64,000 nucleotides of DNA, taken from contig NC_051451.1 of NCBI RefSeq assembly GCF_001649575.2, forward strand, positions 27,264,480 through 27,328,479, written 5' to 3'. Source of the DNA: Kryptolebias marmoratus (lineage: Eukaryota > Chordata > Actinopteri > Cyprinodontiformes > Rivulidae). A model generated the notes under the pieces. That model searched no databases. It saw only the letters and a list, made by a program, of their open reading frames with translations, and was not told the origin of the DNA. The position numbers and the translations under genes are program-made. Below, piece by piece: positions 59,015-64,000 of this stretch (positions are counted from its first letter, which is position 1; every line of letters starts with the position of its first letter).

Positions 59015-59620
59015 CCTAGCATTCCTTAAAGGGAATGCATATCACCCGCCACCTTTAATTCCAGAGTTTTAAACTAAGATCATCTTTTGCTGAGAAATGA
59101 TGGCGCTGTAGCCATTTTGGTTAAACCTTGAATAACTGATCTCATGCATTGTTGTTTATCTCAATATGTATGAAATTCAATGAGATGAAGGCAAAGGTCA
59201 GTTAGTTGTAGTGGCCATCTTAAATTGGGTTGACTCCTAAAGTTAATCAGTTGTAGATTTTCAGCCATTAATTACTTTCTGAGAGTTTCAATCCAGTAAT
59301 TTGTGATATTTTCCTAACAGACAAACATGGTTGACACCAGCAGACATGTTGTGAAAGTAGTTTTGGGGTGAAGCTCAGCTACTACCACACCGGATTTTAG
59401 CTCCGTATATATCTGTAAAATTGACTGAATTGTAGCCATTTTTGTGTTTCCTCCAGTCAGTCGTCTGTGGCAGCCAACCCAATGATTACATTTATAAAAG
59501 TTTGTTTAAATTCATTCAGTAATTCATGAGATATTTTGTTAAGAGTACAGAAAAACAAATAAAACAAAAATCTTTATTTCTCACCTTCGGTGGCAGGCGA
59601 TGAGAGAAGGTGCTGATTAA
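59015..59620 (+). repeat. Dispersed repeat family A, full length
   Basis: CTAGCATTCCTTAAAGGGAA (59016-59035) starts the copy. Two units follow, and it ends TTCTCACCTTCGGTGGCAGG near 59578-59597. Confidence 0.8.
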
Positions 59621-59823
59621 TTAATTAATGTTTGATTATTACTTGACGTCCTGCTCTGAAGACCAACGGCTTGATTTTGCTGAGCAAGACTTTCAGAAAG
59701 TCACATCAGGTTGGAGATGAAGAGATCACGTCGCCGTCCCTCCCTCCCGCCTGATGGAGCCTAAACGTTCAGATCTGACTCTGATCAATGTGCTAATGAG
59801 TGAAGGCTGTTTTATGTGAGCAG

Positions 59824-59918
59824 AAATCTCGCATCAATCTGCTGCGACGATCCAGTTCTGGCCGGCGGCTGAAGCCCAACCCCCCCACTCCTCTGAGAGG
59901 GGGTCGTTTCAGGTTCAG
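59824..59918 (+). CDS. Candidate second coding exon of the plus-strand gene, not recognised
   Basis: After GTGAGCAG the frame is open in phase 0, which fits the phase-0 donor at 55109/55110. It reads KSRINLLRRSSSGRR followed by LKPNPPTPLRGGRF, a basic, serine- and proline-rich segment with an RRSSS phosphorylation-like motif. The third codon positions and CpG content look coding against an AT-rich background. Two donors are possible: AG|GCAAGT at 59918 (a good GC-AG site) or CAG|GTTCAG at 59912. The acceptor tract is weak, and the family is unknown to me. Confidence 0.3.
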
Positions 59919-60444
59919 GCAAGTCAGACACAACTGCCTTTTAATAGATAATATCGAAGGCTTCGAGCCAAGTGATGTGGTCATATGAGCCGACAGGTCT
60001 CTTCGGACGGAGAATAGTAAGTCCAGATATTTCTCTTTTACTCTGCTTTAATCACACATTACTGCCAGATAAGACATCAGGTCTCAACTAATCATGTAGA
60101 TATGGATCTGCACTTCACCCAGAGAAACGTTGCTGGCTGGAAAATAACTGTTGGCGAGTGCAGTACACGTCCAGAGGAGTTTTCTTTTTCTATTTGCTCT
60201 GCAAAGCTGATAAATGTTCATGAAATGCACAATTAGTCACAAAGTCTCCAAAACACTCAGTTACCAAAGCAAAACTTATCTGCATACATACAAAAAAAAA
60301 TGTATTTTGAGTGTCGACTTTTTTAGGAGACTCAAGAAACAAAGAATAAAAAACCTGCAGAATATTTATACAGCTGAGCAACCTCAACTGTTATTTAATT
60401 TAAGAAATGAAACATTGTGAAGCTCTGAGCCTGATATAAATAAA

Positions 60445-60570
60445 GCCCTGGCGTTCTTTGAAGGAACGCTGCCTTTCATGAAAGTTTAATTAAAATCTGT
60501 CCAGTCGTTCATGAGAAATTTTGCTAACAGACACACAGGCTTAAACATTATCGCCCACCTTTCGTATTTC
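60445..60570 (+). repeat. Dispersed repeat family A, deletion copy
   Basis: GGCGTTCTTTGAAGGAACGC joined to GAAAGTTTAATTAAAATCTG and ending TATCGCCCACCTTTCG; both ends are kept and the centre is lost. Confidence 0.65.
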
Positions 60571-60824
60571 TGAAAACTAAAGCAAAGAAACTGAAAATAT
60601 TAATATTTGACACAGGTTAAGATCTTTAGGTGAAGCTGAGGGGTGGTGATAACAGGAAGGGGTCAAAGGTTGTTAAAGATTTGATAGAAGCAGAGCTCCG
60701 CCCACAATGACCACCATCACTGTCCTCTAATGACCCCTGATTCACCTTCTTTTATTTTATTCATCTGATCTGACTTCATTGATGTTTTTTCCTGTGTTTG
60801 TCTGGATTTTGGGTGAATTATTCC

Positions 60825-60990
60825 TTAAATGAAACGTCCAGAATGTGAACGCTGGATTTTCATCTGCAACTAATGAACTGTTGGAGTCCATCCAATTCAA
60901 CATGGCCGCCACAGCAAAGTGTGGAAGTGGCTATAATCCAGGAATTTTACAGACATGTTAGACATATTAGAGGTTTTGCATGTTTTTTTC
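60825..60990 (-). repeat. Dispersed repeat family A fragment
   Basis: CCAATTCAACATGGCCGCCA with flanking blocks; ends not preserved. Confidence 0.55.
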
Positions 60991-61285
60991 AAGGTTAAAC
61001 CAAAATGGCTCCGTTATTTCTCGTTATAGGATGACCTCAGAAAGGTTAGGCCTTTAGCTTTTTAAGCCACTAACACAGATCACTGCAATTAGTGCATCTT
61101 TTACCTTTTTTTTTGTCTTGGAACAGAAGAAAACCTGCACTTGAATAAATGTGTCGCTCAGTCTGGCCTTTCTGCATAAACTCTGGCTCCCACAGCCTGT
61201 TATCAATGAATTGATTTTAATTCTGGAGTGTGGAAATCAGGATCAAGTCTTGTGCTCCCGGAGAGCCGAGCCGTCTTTGATTGTC

Positions 61286-61313
61286 TCACACACACACCCA
61301 CACACACACACAC
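61286..61313. repeat. (CA)n microsatellite
   Basis: An interrupted CA run inside otherwise complex sequence. Confidence 0.9.
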
Positions 61314-61724
61314 CTTCCCACTCGCTGCCAACCATATTGTTAATGGAGTGATTGCAGCGGCACCATAAAACACACGGCGCTCGCTCACACAAAAGCTCAA
61401 GTCGGCCGTGTAAAACCTTAAAATGGAGCTAATTAACAGCATTTTCCCTCAGATTATTTGAAGTGGTACTATAACATAACAATAGTGGAATTAGGACTGC
61501 GCTGAACTCAAGAGTCTCAACAAATGAGGTATGAGAAGCTTAAATGTTCATTTCACCTCAGTCACAAATGACACATTCTTCCACTGATTTATGTATTCAG
61601 ACAATAAAAATAAGATTAGATTTAAATATTTCTCCAAATGTTCAGAATTTGGTCTTTCAGAAAAAAAGTCATTATTATTTATTTACTCGAGACAAAATTC
61701 AAAACTCCTTTAATAAAAGGTATA

Positions 61725-62250
61725 GCGATCCTCGAAGGAATGCATATCGCCCGCTAAGTTGGACTAAGTTTGAGCTCAGTTTATGTAGCCACTTAGATGT
61801 GGCGGCCATGTTTAATTTAATCTCAAATGTTAATCAGTTGTATAGGTATCCTATGATTATGTTCTGGAAATTTCATTAAAATCTGTCCAATAGTTCTTGA
61901 GATATTTTACTAACAAACAAATAAAGTTGGATTTAACCCAATTCAAGATGACTGCCACAACAAAGCTAAATAAGTTATTAATTATTGAGCTAAAATCTGG
62001 TGTGGTAGTAGCTGAGAGTCAATTAAAACACATATTCTGAGCTTAAATATTGGGGTTAACTGCCTGTCTGTTAGCAAAATATATCATGAACTGCTGGAAA
62101 GATGTTAATGAAACAAAGTAAACACTGTATGTGACAAATGATTAAATCAAGATGGCCGCTGCAGCCAATCGAGCCCAGGAAACACAAAAATATCTATAAC
62201 GGTGTTCCAGGCATTGAGCCGAATGTTGATGTGGTCGTAGCTGAGATGCA
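61725..62250. repeat. Dispersed repeat family A, inverted pair
   Basis: A forward unit (TCGAAGGAATGCATATCGCC, GTGGCGGCCATGTTTAAT) is followed by two reverse units (TGGTGTGGTAGTAGCTGAGA near 62000; AAGATGGCCGCTGC near 62150). TIR transposon copy 2 adjoins or interrupts it at 62279. Confidence 0.7.
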
Positions 62251-62278
62251 CTTGGAGCACGATCAGATCAATATTGTG

Positions 62279-62942
62279 CGGACCCTGCAGGATTTCGCGA
62301 TGTTGCAACTATTAACGCAAAATCAAGCAAACCCCGCGAAATCGCAACTTTTTGCAACTTTGCTCAAAACACCACAACTTTCCAGCAACTTTAACCCAAT
62401 ATTTATTGTTTCTAAAGCGATTCGCCACCGTTTCTGCGGTCTAGTGTCTTCTTTGTGGGTTTGTGTAGCGTGGAATACAAAATAACCCCAATTAACATCA
62501 GGAAGAAGACACATGATGTCACTTCCTGTTAACATCAGAATGCCAGGAGCGTGCAGGAGCAACGACCGAAGCCAAAATGTGCGCTAATGCTTCACATTTG
62601 CCCACAAAGATTTCAGCAAACCAGTTTCCTCCCCAGCTGCAGCTGTTTTTGCACGTCCTGCAGTGTAATCATGGAACATAAACGCATCGACAAACACTTT
62701 GTGTCTGCAAAACATGTGAGGAGAGCTGCAGACCAGGGACAATCCAGAAATGCTCATGAATGTCAGTTTAGAAGCTATCAAAGTTCTCAAATAAAGCACC
62801 TAAGTATTTTTGGTTTATATATTAAAATTTATGGTTTTTTATTGTAAAAAAAAAAAAGCAACTTTTAGGAAAATGCCCCACGAAATCAGGCATTTTAGCC
62901 GCAACAATCACAAAAAATGCCCGCGACATCCTGGAGGGACTG
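62279..62942. mobile_element. TIR DNA transposon, copy 2 (internally deleted, inverted relative to copy 1)
   Basis: The ends are CGGACCCTGCAGGAT and ATCCTGGAGGGACTG, with identical 6-bp flanks ATTGTG at 62273-62278 and 62943-62948. Sequence within both ends matches copy 1 closely, for example GGTGGCGAATC and ATAATATTTATTG-like blocks inside. A plus-strand stretch starting [15 protein letters not shown] at 62671 repeats the same 44 codons as copy 1. It lacks the extra internal sequence that copy 1 shows next to its gap. Confidence 0.8.
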
Positions 62943-63009
62943 ATTGTGTATGATCGTATGGAACAATATTTTACATGTTTGACCAAAACAAGGATAACTC
63001 TTCGTCTAT

Positions 63010-63065
63010 AACTCATAGAAGGGCGATATGCATTTCTTCTAGGAATTCCAGCCCTTTAATTTTTA
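63010..63065 (-). repeat. Dispersed repeat family A end fragment
   Basis: GGGCGATATGCATTTCTTCT followed by AGGAATTCCAGCCCTTTA. It lies just right of TIR transposon copy 2, in the same orientation as the unit on its left, so the transposon may have split one family A copy. Confidence 0.6.
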
Positions 63066-63639
63066 CAGCGCTCGTGTGTGCAGATTCTATTCAGTAACGA
63101 AGACCCCGTCTAAAAGTGTTATTGACAAACCAACTCTTTCAGGGGAAATTCAGAAACTAAAATCCGAATCTCGAGGAGCTTGTTCACCGCTGGAGTTGGA
63201 GCTGGGATGGGTGTTATCGATTGTCCCAGTGGGTCTGATGAATCCTTACCATATATCGAATGTAAACATAAAAAACACTCTGATTTTCTCCTCAGGTCTC
63301 GTTGCTTCTTCTGTTGAAATTACCAGGTTGAAAAGTGTATAGATTCATTCTGTGAAGTGCTCCGGGGTGTGCAATATAAGATACCTAATACTGGATCATC
63401 ATACCCAACAATGGAAAATTAAATTCTAAGAGGTTATTCGTTTTCTTTGCTTTTTTTTTCCTGCTGGAAAGAAGAAGTTGTAAAAATGTTGAATCTGTTT
63501 GTGCTCTTACCAGATAAAGGTGTGTTCATAAAAGGAAAAGAAAAAAAACACATTAAATGTAGATGTATGTCTGTTAGAGATAAAAAGAAGTGTTGTTTAT
63601 TGTATAAATAAATAAAAAAAAAGAATAAAAAAATCAAAT

Positions 63640-63840
63640 GGTGCAGATTGTCCTGTAAATGCTGACTCTGCATTCACTCTTTCCTGTTTCTCTGTTTTTA
63701 TTAGATATTTCCATGTTTTATTGCAATCTAATTACTTCTGCTCCATTTGTGCTTTTTTTAGCCATACATGTATCAAATCCTGGACATAGGTGCTATGACT
63801 TTTAGATTTTGTAACTTTTATCCTTTAAAAAAACCCAAAA
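63640..63840 (-). repeat. Dispersed repeat family B fragment
   Basis: ATGCTGACTCTGCATTCACT and TTTAGCCATACATGTATC mark the end of a reverse copy; the array is absent. Confidence 0.55.
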
Positions 63841-63904
63841 AACTACTTTCGTTACCACCCATCTTCCTCTAAAATAAGGCAGTGCCACAATCTGTGTTTT
63901 AGTG

Positions 63905-64000
63905 TATTTCAGTCTTATGGTTCCCTGTGTTCACCTGTGACATCAGCCTCAGTATTTTCCTGGCCACGCCCACCCACACCTGTCCCCGGTTTGTAATTAG
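63905..64000 (+). mobile_element. Possible LTR fragment at window edge
   Basis: The block GGCCACGCCCACCCACACC resembles the CACGCC..CACCTG section of the two solo LTRs, but no clear start is visible and the window ends inside it. Confidence 0.35.

Larger units (their letters stand above)
55110..59823 (+). other. Putative first intron of the plus-strand gene
   Basis: Holds family A copies (55445-56090, 56515-56685, 59015-59620), a family B copy and GT and GGACGGA repeats. 57450-59010 is unique sequence. The open frame at 58086-58373 is long for the region but shows nothing I recognise. Confidence 0.4.
59919..64000. other. Right end of window
   Basis: Mostly repeats (families A and B, TIR transposon copy 2, LTR-like end). 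61150-61290 and 61320-61450 are complex and repeat-poor around a CA tract. No further exon of the plus-strand gene can be supported. Confidence 0.5.

Noticed and set aside
59015..59040. Family A as a Helitron (hairpin followed by CTAG, fitting the CTRR 3' end)
   Set aside because: Similarity between copies continues past CTAG into GGCCTTTTATTTT-like sequence, so CTAG is not the element end, and insertion between A and T is not consistent.
1..64000. CRISPR arrays, operons or bacterial systems
   Set aside because: Introns, SINE-like elements and a vertebrate gene show this is animal DNA; the tandem arrays are simple repeats without spacers.

Overview
The window is a piece of vertebrate, almost certainly teleost fish, chromosome. 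It is AT-rich and intron-rich, has no bacterial-style operons, and is full of fish-type repeats: Tc1-like relics, hAT MITEs with 8-bp target duplications, solo LTRs, tRNA-headed SINE-like elements and a LINE 3' end. The exact species cannot be read from the sequence; a percomorph or killifish-like genome is my guess.

One gene can be reconstructed completely. It is plpp4 (phospholipid phosphatase 4, formerly ppapdc1a), on the minus strand in seven coding exons between 43510 and 3769. All six introns have GT-AG ends, the phases match, and the joined reading frame is 285 codons (274 from the ATG that lines up with the mammalian start). The three catalytic motifs of the PAP2 superfamily are intact: KX6RP, PSxH and SRX5H followed by D. 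Intron 1 is about 18.6 kb, introns 3 and 5 about 8 kb each, and intron 4 only 155 bp. The introns hold repeats and a few complex, repeat-poor stretches that could be regulatory.

Layout: 1-3768 is sequence downstream of plpp4 (Tc1-like relic, candidate poly(A) signal). 3769-43510 is plpp4. 43511-54700 is the upstream intergenic region, with a GC-rich stretch next to exon 1, a minisatellite, two repeat families and a perfect hAT MITE. 54700-55110 is a second CpG-rich promoter facing the other way, ending in a possible six-codon first exon with a consensus donor. About 4.7 kb further right, 59824-59918 is a phase-compatible candidate second exon. I do not recognise this plus-strand gene; if real, it is divergently arranged with plpp4 and runs off the right edge. 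The rest, to 64000, is repeats plus one complex stretch near 61150-61290 and 61320-61450.

Nothing seen amounts to a new multi-gene system. The most noteworthy items are the unassigned divergent gene start, a very dense dispersed repeat family (about 20 loci in 64 kb) with a conserved 19-nt palindrome and variable unit number, a second family with a GCTAAA-type internal array, and two closely similar copies, in opposite orientation, of a TIR transposon. One of those copies is interrupted by an 848-base assembly gap and both keep the same 44-codon open stretch.
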